Positions 8,849 through 20,156 of a stretch of DNA of 64,000 bases are shown piece after piece. The notes beneath the pieces were generated by a model. The model was not told where the DNA came from, made no database searches, and worked only from the letters and a program-made list of their open reading frames with translations. Origin of the DNA: Symsagittifera roscoffensis (Eukaryota > Xenacoelomorpha > Acoela > Convolutidae); NCBI RefSeq assembly GCF_963678635.1, contig NC_087063.1, positions 57,668,759 to 57,732,758 of the forward strand, given 5' to 3'. How positions within the stretch are numbered: the first letter of the stretch is position 1; each line of letters begins with the position of its first letter. The position numbers and the translations under genes are program-made.

Positions 8849-11065
8849 TCATAATATTTTTTCGTCGTATTTCCTGCGTTGCCTCATTTGCGCTTGCGCC
8901 GTGTTCCTCCTGCATAGCTCGTTCAACTCCTGTTGTCTTTTGATCGCTTCTTTCACGTATGCCTGAGGCGACGTCCTTTTCCCTTCGTATTCCGGGTAAA
9001 AGAAAGTCAGAGGCATTGCTCTCTCCCTGCCCGTCAACATCATGAAAGGACTGATGCCCGTAGTTGAGTGCTGTGTACTGTTGTAGGCTCCTACTACCTG
9101 TGGCAGGTATTTGTCCCAGTCCGTCATGTATCTTGAGCAGTACACCCTTAACATGTTGACCAGTGTCCTGTTTTGTCTCTCTACCAACCCATTGGTCTGC
9201 GGATGATAGGTCGTCGAGTGTGCTTGAGCAATGTGCGATCTCTTCATCAATTCTTTTGTCAAGTCCCCCACAAAAGCTTTGCCGTTGTCCGAATGGAAAG
9301 TCATTGGACAACCATACCGCGATATCCAATGCGTTATCAGATGATCACATGTCTCTTCGGCCGAGGCTGTCTGGCACGGAACCGCTTCCGCCAACTTTGT
9401 GAAGTGATCTATTATGACCAGTATCTGGTTGTATCCCGACTCTGTCATGCAGATTTTTTGATGGTCTATCTGCACCACTTCATTGAACTCCGAGCTCTCA
9501 ACGGACTTGAGTGGAAACTTCATCTTCCTTGGGTCTTTTACCTGGAGACATGCCAGGCAGGCATTCACCCATCTCTCGCAAGCTTTTCTCATTCCTGGCC
9601 AATCAAACCTGTGAAGTATCCTTTGTTGTACTTTGTCTATCCCCTGGTGGCCCATCTGGTCGTGCGATCTGAAAAGCACCTCCGTCTGGTACAACTGTGG
9701 TAGTATGATGAGATTGTGTTTGTGTAATATCTTTTCTTCATCTCTCCTCTTGCACGCTACCACCCCCTCAGCTGTGTGATAAAGCAAGTCTTTCTTTTCT
9801 TTGTAGAACTGGCTCAAGATCTTGTAGCTGTCTTCCTCAAGTTCCCCCTTCTCCTTGACCCCCGACTGGATCCATTTGGAGAGGTTACTTGTCATTTTGT
9901 CATTCTTCTGGGCTCTTATTAGGTCTGACAGCCTATATCTCGCCTTGACATGCTCCTTTAGCGCCATGATTTGTCCATTCATCTCCCCAGGGTTGTGGAT
10001 GTCATCACTCAGTTTCACGCATATCATCCTTTTCACGATTTTCATATCATCTTCTGGCACCAGATTCGTTCTGATGTTTGAGTTGCATGATAGTTCCCTG
10101 AATGGTTTCCTTGCGACCGCCATTTTCTCAAGTTCCTCACCACCTCGCATCTCCTGTATGTCCATGTTGTATGTTCCTGAAGATGGATCCGTCTGTAACT
10201 CCCTGTCGTGGTGCCTTGTCTTCTCTTCCGCCAGTATCATGCACAGACTGTCTTGGTTTTCGCTGCTCTCATCCGAGTCTTCATCCCACCCTTCACGCTC
10301 CCCGGACAATTTTCCTTCTCCTGTTCCTTCTTCCGTGAACCTGGAACACTCCCCGGACTCTTGACCTAGTCCCAGGTGTTCAGTATCTTCCTTGAACGTC
10401 ACTTTCTTTTTCCTAACCTTGGTCTGCTCCAGAATGTCTTCGGGGATTTTGTCAACTAGTGACCGCACGACATCTTTGCTGTCAGTGACGCTTCCTCTTG
10501 ATGAGTCAGTATCGTTCACTGTCTCTTTTCTCCGAAGTATAGTGAATTCCGGTTTCTCTTGACCCTTCTCCTGGATCACGGGCTTATCATCTGATAGTTT
10601 CTCGAGCAACCTCATTAAGTCATCATCTATCTGTGCAGTTCCTGCTTCCACCTGGTTAAGATCATAGCCTTTTGCCTTGAGCGTCTCCTTCACGATCTTC
10701 GACTTGAGTATAATCTCAATCGGAATCCTCTTGCTCTTCCTCAAGATGGTCTTCTCTGGAGGCTCTTTAGGCAATTCAGGATGATCTTCTATCGGTTTGC
10801 CTGACTTGTCCAGCCATCTCGTGAGTGGAAGACTGTCGTACGTTTCCTTGTCCATGAATGAGAAGCCATCTTTGATTTCAGGTCTGTCTGCTTCTCTTTG
10901 CTCTTGTCTCTCATAGAACTCCGTCTTCTTACTCAAGCTGTCGGCATTCTGATGTTTATCTCGCGTTCTATGCTCAATTATCATGTTGTATCCGTCCAGG
11001 CGAACTATCCACCTCCCAATGTAACTTTGGTCCATTGAGTACGTTTTCAGCCAGTCTTGTCCCTG
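8849..11065 (-). pseudogene. RNase H remnant, acidic linker and integrase of the giant element
   Basis: Sense sequence starts at the deletion junction (about 11,055-11,066) with WLKTYSMDQ, the last part of a Ty3 RNase H domain ending near RDKHQNADSLS. A long acidic linker follows. The integrase has an HHCC zinc module (His pair in SHDQMGH, Cys pair in CLAC) and a DDE core: Asp in VVQIDHQ (about residue 544 counted from 11,092), Asp in HSDNGK (about 603) and Glu in LVERQN (about 638), giving the DD35E spacing. It would insert element cDNA into the genome. The ORF ends at TGA 8,851-8,849, after which the same frame continues into the integrase C-terminal module. Confidence 0.85.
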
Positions 11066-14000
11066 TCTTGCTTCCTTAGTGGTACTTGCCAAAAGGCCGA
11101 GCCTAAATCAAGAGTCGTAAAAAATTTTGCATCACCTAACTTCGAGAGGCTCTCATCAATCCTAGGTATGGGATAGGCATCCTTCACCGTGACGGAGTTC
11201 AGGTATCGAAAGTCACAACAAAACCTCAACTGGTCGCCTTTCTTTTTGGCCATCACTACTCCACACGCCCACGGTGACTTGGATGGTTCTATCATGTCAT
11301 ACTCTAGTAACGTCTCGATCTCTTTTCTACACGCGTCCGATTTGTGTGGGGTCATGCGCCTCGCCCCCTCCCTGTGTGGTACCGCGTTTTCCTCAAGTTC
11401 TATTTCATGCTCAACGAAATTGCAACACCCGATATCCGCCTTATGCCTCGAAAAAACTTCCTCGTTCCGCTCTTGTACGTCCTTGATGGCTTCGAGCTGT
11501 TCATCTTTCAGTTTGCCCCTCAAATGTTCAATCTCCGGCAGAATCGGTTTTTCATTTTGCATTTCATCTAGTGTGGGTCGCTCTGGAAAGTTCGAACAGC
11601 TCGAAAGACCATCATCCGTTTCTGACTTAAGTGATTTAATAAGACCTGAAGAATCTTTTATTTTCTGCAATCGTCTCAAGATACAAATTTTGTCCCTGTG
11701 ATTGGGACAATCAACAACTTCATTTTGTTTTGAGTTCTCAATTGTTTCATATCGAGCTTTAACCGGTAAAGCATATCCCAGTTTCCTCCCTCTCTGTATC
11801 GTGATCGGTATATCAAGGGTATTCAACAAGACACTGACGCAGAGGCCGCTCTTCGTTATCGAAAATGATCTTCCTAAAACAGCAGCACTTTGACTATTAG
11901 GATTCGGAACTATGCACACTTGCTTGTTGTCACTTAGTTCATTGTAATTTTTCATCCTCAAACTTACGATTGCCGCTTCATTAGCTTTTAGCCTCACCCT
12001 CCTACTCAAGAATACCGGTGCTTTGTTTTCATTTGCCATTATTAAATTTACCGGTTTGACTGCGTACCTCCTATCCGGGTTCCGTATCCTGAACATTGCG
12101 TTATTTAGATCAATCGTTACGTCGAAATTCCTGATGAAGTCTCTGCCCAAAATGAATTGGTCAGATTCATCTAGGTTTTCTACCACGATAAAGCTCATCC
12201 ACAGGTTACGTTCCCCCAAATTGAGGGCTATTATCGGCGTCCTGCCCAGCACCCGTAGGGCCCCTTTGTTTGCAGCTGACAGCCGTATTCTCGAGTCTAT
12301 CAAGTCACCTTTGTCAAAGCCCATCTTCTCCCAAGTTTCGATTGGTATAACGCTCAAGACTGCTCCCGTGTCAAGCAACCCACGCAACTGAGTCTTTTTG
12401 CCACTTATATCCAGCACGTGCCCTGTCACATCTGCCTCCGTCCCGATGTGCATTGCATCTTCCTCAAGCATGGCGCAGTGTCCAATCGATCTCACTTTCA
12501 ATTCTTCTTTCCCTACGTAGATTTGTCCAATCAGGTCTTCGTCACATGTTATCATCGTCTTGGTATAGATGTTAATCCCATCTATATTTAGCATCACCTC
12601 GTGTGGACCATAAGCTTCAGTATATCTGCTATCAACACATACCGACTTGCTGCCCCCTCTCATGAGTAGTGCTCTCAGTGCTCTAGAAGTCGTTTGTGGG
12701 CTTATACCACTCAAATAGTCTGCATACACGTCAATGTGCATTATTGTCTGGTCGCTCGGCTCGCTCAAGTTTCTGGTTACCTCGTGGCCGCCCACTGTGA
12801 TTATCGACATTATCCTTGCCCCGATTTTCGATATGCCAAAAGGCTTACCTGTCACCATTTTCACAGTATTGCAATTCCCGGTCTTTGTTGAGCCTGGTAC
12901 AGCCTCTGGTATTTGTTTCGATCCGGTTAATGCTTCGTTAAAATTCTGTCTTTCTATCTCCAGCTTTAGTCGTTGCTCTATTTCTTTCGCAGCCAGATCC
13001 TGTTTCACTTTGGCAATTGCTTCCGTCGCCGCTTTCTCATAATTTATCTCTAGAGAGTTCCCTGCCGCGGATTCTATGGCATCATTAACATGTGATACAG
13101 CTTTCACTGTCTTCGTCGGCAATTCCGTGCTTGGTGCTCCTAAGTTCCTCGATTCAAATTCGTTTTGCCTGTTCCGCTGATTCTGCACCGCCGCTAATAC
13201 CAACTTATGTTTAGGGTGACTCTGGTCCTTGACCGCTTCCCAGAACAAGGGACAATCCATTCGGAAGTGCCCCTCCTGGTTACAGAAGAAGCATCTTGCG
13301 CCTATCTTGATGATTAAGCCACTATAGTACTCGTGTTCCTCCATCTGGCTCATGTCCTCCTCATCTGGTGCATATCCTAGACTCTTCATGCCTTGTTTGT
13401 ATGTTGTGCAGTCAGCCACGTGGTGATCCGCCGACCCGCAGTTCGCGCATGATCTGCGCTTGTCCATGTCATCTCTAGGTTTGTACCATGACGACCTCTG
13501 CGGTTGACTTCCCCCTTGCGTGTTCCTGTTTTCTGAATACGAGTATTTCTTGGGTTTCATCAGCATGTATTCCCTTGATTTCTGTCTCATTTCTTCTGGG
13601 GTTGGTGCGCTGTCTTTCGACAATGTGTAGTATGTTGCTAACATTGTCCTTAAGTCGTCACTTTTTACCCCATCAATGAACTTCGAGGCAATGCTAAAGT
13701 TTCTTCTGTTTGTCGACTCCTCTGGGTCACTCCTTCTTCTCAAGCTCTCGAGATCATCTAGGAACCGATCTATTGACTCGTCGTCCCTCTGCCTTCTCTT
13801 TTCAAATCGCATCATCGCTTGGTGACCCTTCATGCCTGACCCGAATCGATTCAGCAATATCTCGAAGATCTTGTCCGCGGTATCGCGTTCTTCTTCTTTC
13901 TTCGCAACCACGCATTTTAATGCTGTGCCTTCTAAATTGCTGAGTATGGCTGTGCATGCTTGTCTTTCATCGTTCAAGTTGTCTTGCTCTAGATGTAATC

Positions 14001-15330
14001 TCATCACTTCCACCCACGTGTCAATGCATCCATCTGAGTCGTCTTTGAATTCTTTTGGCTTCTTGAATGTTTTTCTTGATTTCCCATCTCTCCTATCGCT
14101 CGAGTTAGTGTTCCTCGTGGCGAAGGCCTCTAGAGTCCTGTTCATCATCTCCCAAGTGTTTGCCCATGTCATAGCATCCGGACCTGCGTTGCTGTTAGCT
14201 GTTGAGTCCCCCGGACCAGTCGTTGTACTTGACATTCCATTCTTCATGATTGTTTTAGCAGCTGTTGGTGCTATGCTCACCGTATCCCGGGTTAAGGGCA
14301 ACGGTGTCGATTGCCGTTTGTTCCTTTGTGGTTCCACAAAGTCAACTCTGGTGCCTTGCGTGCGATCCGCTGCCGGTCTTTCTTGTGAGGTAGAATTACT
14401 CGAGATTGCATCCAATTTCGCCTGTATTGCACACGAACTCTCGGCCTGATTTTTGCTCATTGTGTCCATTCTCTTTTCCAGGCTACCTAATTGGCTGTTG
14501 ACATCATCATATCGGTTTTTTAACTGTTGCACATCTTTTTTGATGTTCTTATCTCGTTCTTCGTTGGTGGTTTCTACATTATCTGACATCTCCTTGAGTC
14601 TCTCTTCTGTTGCCTTGGCCAGGTTAAAATAACTATCCAGATACTCGTTTTTGTTGTATCTTAATTCTTTTCTTATCACTTCTCTGTCCTCTTCGCTGTG
14701 CTTCAGCTTTTTGTCGATCTGATTCAGTTTCGCCATCAAGTCACCTAGCTCAAGAGTAGCCTCTTCATGGTCAGCCGTCGGTTTTTCTTCAGCCGTCGCT
14801 TCTGCTCTAGTTTGTTCCTCTCTCGGATTGGCTTCTGTCGTCTTAGTGCTCACTGTTCCAAATGTTCGTGCTCTTTCAGCTTTTGGTTCTTCAGTCACGT
14901 TCTCTTTCGTTTTTATTCCGACCATCATCGCCAACCTTTCTGTAAAAGATGTCTTTTTTACTTGAGAGTCTTCTTTCACCGTTTCTTCGGTGTTGCCTAT
15001 TGCATCTTCCACGTTGTCTATTGGTGAGAATTCTATGGGTTTCGAGTTTGGTTCTTCTGCATTGGGCATTGGAGTTGACTCCGTCGCTATTTTCCTTGTT
15101 TCATCAACACTTTGATCAGGTGTCTCTAGATCAATCTCGATGGTGGGTTCTACTCGTTCCCCTTCCATGCCCTCTCTTGCTCTCTCCGTTGTACTCCTTG
15201 TGCTGACCATATTAACTGAAAAGCTCTTCTTTGTTATCTTCGGACCCATTGATGTTGTTTTGCGTAGCGACGAATTATACTTTGCTTCGGTAGGTCTTTT
15301 TTCAGCTACCGGTACCCTGCTCCGCCTCAT
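11047..15330 (-). pseudogene. Gag-protease-RT polyprotein, truncated in RT by an internal deletion
   Basis: From ATG at 15,330 (1,427 aa). The N-terminal third is charged and coiled-coil-like, and a capsid-like helical region follows. Two CCHC zinc knuckles occur at about residues 626-639 (CANCGSADHHVADC) and 677-690 (CFFCNQEGHFRMDC). An aspartic protease has its DTG near residue 986 and a downstream ILGRD strand. RT begins near residue 1,330, with KSPWACGVVMAKKKG and motif A TTLDLGSAFWQVPL, then stops at KQDRDKTG. The sequence there joins directly, in another frame, to the end of RNase H. The YxDD active site, thumb and most of RNase H are missing, so this copy cannot make its own RT. Confidence 0.9.
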
Positions 15331-15685
15331 TATTTCTATTTACAATTGCTCTTATTTACAATTTTACTATATACACAATCCTATTCTAAGAATAAAATCT
15401 TTCGAGAGGGAAAAAAAATTTAAAAAAAAAAATATATACAACGTGGTGAAAACCTTGTTTCAGTTCTCTTTATTAACTTTTCGAGAAACTTTCCTTATTT
15501 GTGGTCTCAACCGTACCTGGTTCCAATTAGTCTTGTTCTACCTTAATTCTGTCTTAAAACACTTCTTGTAATTTTACTTCAATTTTTATACTGTCCCAAG
15601 ACTTCCAATTGCCGTCCCTACTCTTCTTTGTACCGTCCCAGGCTTCTTTCTCCTGCCCAAGACTGTTCGGTACCGTCCCAGTACT
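15331..15685. other. Leader region next to the Gag start
   Basis: Upstream of Gag on the minus strand. AT-rich with A-runs near 15,405-15,440 and no convincing ORF. It may be the 5' untranslated leader; a primer-binding site or LTR edge could not be placed. Confidence 0.4.
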
Positions 15686-16330
15686 TTCCGGCAGTGTCCC
15701 AAGACTCTTGTCCAAGACTACTGTCCCAAGGCTAGTGTCCCAAGACTACTGTCCCAAGACTAGTGTCCCAAGACTAGTGTCCCAAGACTACTGTCCCAAG
15801 ACTAGTGTCCCAAGACTACTGTCCCAAGACTACTGTCCCAAGACTAGTGTCCCAAGGCTAGTGTCCCAAGACTACTGTCCCAAGACTAGTGTCCCAAGAC
15901 TAGTGTCCTAAGACTACTGTCCCAAGACTACTGTCCCAAGACCCCTGTCCCAAGACCCCTGTCCCAAGACCCTGTCCCAAGACCCTCGTCCCAAGACCCT
16001 GTCCCAAGACCCTGTCCCAAGACCCTGTCCCAAGACCCTGTCCCAAGACCCTTGTCCCAAGACCTTGTCCCAAGACCCTGTCCCAAGACCTTGTCCCAAG
16101 ACCCTGTCCCAAGACCTTGTCCCAAGACCCTGTCCCAAGACCCTGTCCCAAGACCCTTGTCCCAAGACCTTGTCCCAAGACCTTGTCCCGAAACCCTGTC
16201 CCAAGACCCTTGTCCCAAGACCCTGTCCCAAGACCCTGTCCCAAGACCACTGTCCCAAGACTGTACTGTCCCAAGACTGTCCCCAGACTGCTCTGTCCTA
16301 AGACTTCTTCGGCACTGTCCCAAGACTGTT
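15686..16330. repeat. Tandem minisatellite built on TGTCCCAAGAC (13-16 bp units)
   Basis: About 45 head-to-tail copies around the core TGTCCCAAGAC. In the left part (about 15,700-15,935) the spacer is mostly ctag or ctac, giving 15-16 bp units. In the right part (about 15,935-16,250) most units are 13 bp (cctgtcccaagac), some with one extra base. Degenerate copies fade out at both ends. Because 13 is not a multiple of three, all frames on both strands are open through parts of it, which creates long spurious ORFs of repeating Gly-Thr-Gly-Ser-Trp-Asp or Pro-Lys-Thr-Leu-Ser. It lies in the putative leader of the giant retroelement. Confidence 0.9.
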
Positions 16331-17197
16331 GACAAGTGTCTGGGTGGTGGGACTTCTTTCCTCTTCGTTATGGGGACTTCTTGATTCACTGTACCTTGTA
16401 CCACCACTCAAGCTCTAGTAAAATTTTCCCAAAATCCTCTCTTAAAAGCCAAATGCTGACCCCCCTTTTTCTTATTTCTCTTTTTGGCTACCTCTATTTC
16501 AATGTTCCAAGTAACTTGAGACCAAAACCTGTGCGCAGGTATCTTGTGATCACCTGTTCGTACAAAATTTTAACACAAATCCTCACCAAAATGCAACAAA
16601 AATCTAAGCAAGAAAAAGTAATAAAAACAGAAAAATGAGCCCACCTAAAATTCAAAGGTGACAAATGTCTACCTTCTATCGAAAAAAATGTCTGGTACCT
16701 AATTGCCACGCGTTTCCTTCCCCCCTGCTAGCGATCTTATGGGGTATTACAAAAACTGTCTATGTCCCTTCCCCCCTACCAATCCGAACAGGGTACCTTC
16801 CTTAACTCGAGTTCAAATTTCGATATCCACCTAATATTACCAACGCGTGTTAATGTCTAATGTAACTAAGTCAACGATGTCGACTAGTTAGTTACTCTAA
16901 TTTCCCCCTCTTTACAATTTGCAACCGCCAACCTCTAACTTAACCAGCCCCCCTTCTAACCTCCCCCCTTTTTAGCCCCCCTTCTTAAGCCTAAAATTAC
17001 CTTAAGCGCCGGGTGCTAAAGCTCTCAAGAGAAAACCGTAGACCTGTCTCCAGGCCTGCTCAAGTAAAAACGTTCCTCAAAACCGGGGGATGTCGCTTAT
17101 CCTATTTTACACTTATCTCCTATAATGTAATGTGGATTTTAACGATACCCGTTCTGCCCAACTTGAGAACTCGAGAATTGCCAAATCCTTCTTGGCT
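16331..17197. other. Non-coding stretch, probable leader or LTR of the giant element
   Basis: No supported gene. Contains several C-runs and CTCAAG motifs like the rest of the giant element. No clear LTR ends could be placed. Confidence 0.35.
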
Positions 17198-17390
17198 GCT
17201 TTCCCACTCGACTGGTCACCTGTTCCAGTCCAGTCTCCTATTGGTTCAGCTCAAGTGCTCCTGAACCACTTTCCCACTCGGCTGGTCACCTCTTCCAGTC
17301 AAGTCTCCTATTGGTTCAGCTCAAGTGCTCCTGAACCACTTTCCCACTCGGCTGGTCACCTCTTCCAGTCAAGTCTCCTTGTTGTCCAGC
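17198..17390. repeat. 70-bp tandem repeat, about 2.8 copies
   Basis: The phrase ttcccactcg recurs at 17,201, 17,271 and 17,341, exactly 70 bp apart. Units 2 and 3 are almost identical; unit 1 differs at a few bases, and unit 3 diverges after about 17,378. Each unit carries CTCAAGTG near its end. Function unknown. Confidence 0.85.
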
Positions 17391-18390
17391 TAAGTTCCAA
17401 GCTATCTAAAAACCCTTGACAACGCCCCACACTCGGGCTCTTAATTGAGGTTACTGGGTTAAATTACTAGGTTGATCGAAACGATCGAACTTGTAAAACA
17501 GTATGGGTATACTATTTAATTAATATAAAGGTTTGATCCAACTAATCTGGTGTCAAAGTCACTCTCTTTTTTCGTTTTATGGTTTTTGTTTCGCTTTTTG
17601 TCTTTTTGCTCGTGTTTTTGTCCCCCTAGTTGCCCCCCTTTACTCGGTTAGCTAAGCCTCGTTCGGAGAGCGTACCAGGAAGTTTTCTTGAGTTTTCTTA
17701 AAAAGCTATCACGGTACAACCGGAAGGTTTGCACGTTCCTGTCGAACCGTACCGCCGGTACTCTAGAATGGGCATTCAGCCCGAAGCTGTCTCAAGTGGG
17801 TTCGACTCCGTAGTCTTGATGCCTAAACACCCAGGAGCGCCATAAAAACACTATGTAACATTCGTCTACTGCAGTCACACATGAGGCTTAAGAAAAATAG
17901 GCCCTATAACCACTGGCTCAAGGGTCAGGGACACCATCTCTTGTGTTTTTCTACCTCAAGAACGGTCGGAGCCAGTTCGGTTCGTTTGTGACATGAGACT
18001 ACGACCCGTTACAGCTTAAAGGCTACTACTAAAATATCCCCCCACTCTAGAATTAGAAACGTCCCCATACTTAGGTCTCTAGATACCCAAAATACATGAA
18101 CGCCGTTAAAAACCGGGTTGGAACAATCCGTTAAGTTACTTTTTATTAGACAGTGGAACTTTGATCCATTTCAGATGGATCAACCTAAAACTCGCCTTAC
18201 CTCAACATAACAATTATAAAACACACTCTAGAAATTTAAATTAGTACTCACATTGTAGCACGCTCAAGAACCAGGAAGTAAATAAGTCGGTAAACAACTC
18301 AAGAATCAATAAAGTAACTAAAATGAGTTTAATGTTAGTCAGTTTTAACAACAAGAACAAGTTTTTACTCTAGACTGTAAGTTCTCATGA
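17391..18390. other. Non-coding stretch with CTCAAG motifs
   Basis: No supported ORF or RNA gene. CTCAAG continues to occur here until about 18,286 and then becomes rare, which may mark the right end of the giant retroelement. Confidence 0.35.
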
Positions 18391-18754
18391 ACCATTGGGA
18401 CACTCTAGCTGTCCACCTTTCCACCGAAGGTTCACTCTGGTCCAGTTAATAATAGTATTCCAATCGCAACAATCCAGTTCGTGGGAATGCGCTCGTCTCT
18501 GTTTTTGATGGGACAGCTCTACTCTTGTTCACTATGATGGAAATTGCGAATAGCAATTTCCCACTGATTTTTCTAGCAACTTTCCCGCGATTGTCACTCG
18601 ATCGTTCTGACTTCTCTTTTCTGATTTTCAGTTATCGCGAGAAAATCGTGCATGACAGGTTCCATTCGAAATTTTGAAAAATTAAATTTCACTCCAAATT
18701 CAAGTGTTTTTTGCTTCTCTCAAGGTCAAACCTCCGAATATGACCGACTGGCAC
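18391..18754 (+). repeat. Upstream copy of a ~360-bp direct repeat
   Basis: Aligns with 19,703-20,055. Both begin with ccattggga, share a 23-bp identical run (ccaccgaaggttcactctggtcc), the phrase gcgaatagcaatttccc, a gattttcag-type acceptor before tatcgcgag or tgtcgcgag, and end with tatgaccgactggcac. Divergence is considerable, about 25-30% by eye. No coding potential shared between the copies. Confidence 0.75.
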
Positions 18755-19702
18755 AACAGCGCAACCTTCCGCCGGGACAGAAAAAGATGACTAAAGGCCT
18801 TAGTAACGAAAAAGTGCTGCGATGGAGGGTAGGAATATTCTAAAATGTTTCTTTTTAAAATTTCGATCGATGAGTGAATATTTCTCAGAAATACAAAAAG
18901 ACTAATAAGAACGAGAAAACAGAACAACAGAAAATCTAGTGAAAAAGAGTCACACGAGAACGAGAAAAATACGAAGCCTCTTATCGACAAGACCCTTAGT
19001 GAGAGAAGATTGTGGGAAAGGAGGCTTCGGTGGTGGAAAGCAGTACCCTCCCGTGCCACGAATTTAGAGTGATAACAGCGTTGTGTCGAGGAGAACATGG
19101 AAGCCGAGGCTTGGTCCCCCAGAGACTGTTATATGGTGAAAGACTGTAGTAAACTAACTTTTTAGCTACTCTGATGCCATAGAACTTTGAATTGACACCG
19201 GTATTATTTGAGTAGCTAAGAAGAGGAAAGGGTCAATCCATCTCCAATGGGTTTAACATAGAACTGTCACCAAAAACATATTAAAATAGGGTATTCGAGC
19301 CGTGTTTTTAATAGCAATCATGTAGTCTGGGGATCCAAAACGCAGCTTTGTGTTTGTCTTCGCATGTAAACGGAAGCTGATTAAAAGTCGTTTGACTGAT
19401 GGCCTGAAAATAGTAACTTTCTACTTAGCCCTAAACAGACCAGAAACTCAACTGGCTAGGTCTAGACGGTGAAAAATGAGTAGAATTTAGGTAACTGACG
19501 CCGTCCAGTCGTTAATAGGTACTTTTTCTACGCTCCGTCGCTTTGTAGTATTTGGGCGAATGTTACAGAAGTTTGCTATTAGTAGTAGTAGTTGTTGAGG
19601 CTTCTGGGAAGTCATGCTACCCAAGGGTTTATGAGTCCCGTCATTTACTAAATTCCAACAAAGGAAATGAGTTTTATTTTGAGAATTAAAATTTTTGGTT
19701 GG
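18755..19702. other. Unique sequence between the two repeat copies
   Basis: I see no supported gene. Two open frames of 60-130 codons lack family features and are probably chance. Confidence 0.4.
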
Positions 19703-20055
19703 ACCATTGGGAGACTTCGATTCTACCTTTCCACCGAAGGTTCACTCTGGTCCACTTCGAATAAATGTATTCTTCTTTCGCAATCGTTCTGTATCCTATT
19801 TCAGGATAGGACAGCTCTACTCTCGTGTGTTTTATATCTGGAAACTGCGAATAGCAATTTCCCGCTGCCTTTTTCAACTACTTTACCCCGATTGTAATTC
19901 GGTGGTTCTGATCTTGCATTTTTGAGATTTTCAGTTGTCGCGAGAAAGTTGAGCGTGACAGGCTCAATTCGAATTTTTGAAAAATTACATTTCACCCAAA
20001 AATTACGTTAGTCGTATTTCTCAAGGTCAAACTTCCAAATATGACCGACTGGCAC
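19703..20055 (+). repeat. Downstream copy of the ~360-bp direct repeat, next to MTRR
   Basis: Second copy of the repeat at 18,391-18,754. It ends about 100 bp before the splice acceptor of MTRR, so it may contribute to that gene's promoter or outron. This is inferred from position only. Confidence 0.7.
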
Positions 20056-20142
20056 ACAAATTGAATCCCTTTTTCAAAATGCATCACTCAATCTGCTTTT
20101 ATCAGCTTTTTTACCCGATAAGTGGTTGCACTTGGGTTTAAA

Positions 20143-20152
20143 TTGTTTTCAG
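20143..20152 (+). promoter_or_regulatory. Splice acceptor just before the MTRR start
   Basis: A TTGTTTTCAG acceptor ends at 20,152, four bases before the MTRR ATG at 20,157. It could be a 5'-UTR intron acceptor or a spliced-leader trans-splice site. It supports 20,157 as the true start. Confidence 0.6.
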
Positions 20153-20156
20153 ATAA

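Larger units (their letters stand above)
1..15330 (-). mobile_element. Giant Ty3-type LTR retroelement, damaged, 3' end beyond the window
   Basis: All coding parts lie on the minus strand, from Gag at the right to accessory ORFs at the left. The order Gag, protease, reverse transcriptase, integrase is that of Ty3/gypsy elements. Coding sequence alone exceeds 15 kb, far above the usual 5-8 kb, because two large extra ORFs (442-1 and 6,832-443) follow integrase. The leader probably continues right of 15,330; CTCAAG enrichment suggests the element reaches about 18.3 kb. No LTR pair can be shown, since the 3' LTR would lie left of base 1. An RT deletion, an in-frame TGA and several frameshifts make this copy non-autonomous. 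Confidence 0.85.

Noticed and set aside
15686-16330. Regularly spaced repeats resembling a CRISPR array
   Set aside because: The units are directly tandem without unique spacers and the sequence is animal nuclear DNA.
15900-16407. Long open frames on both strands made of repeating Gly-Thr-Gly-Ser-Trp-Asp or Pro-Lys-Thr-Leu-Ser
   Set aside because: They are produced by the 13-bp tandem repeat, which lacks stops in all frames; no start context or flanking coding sequence supports a gene.
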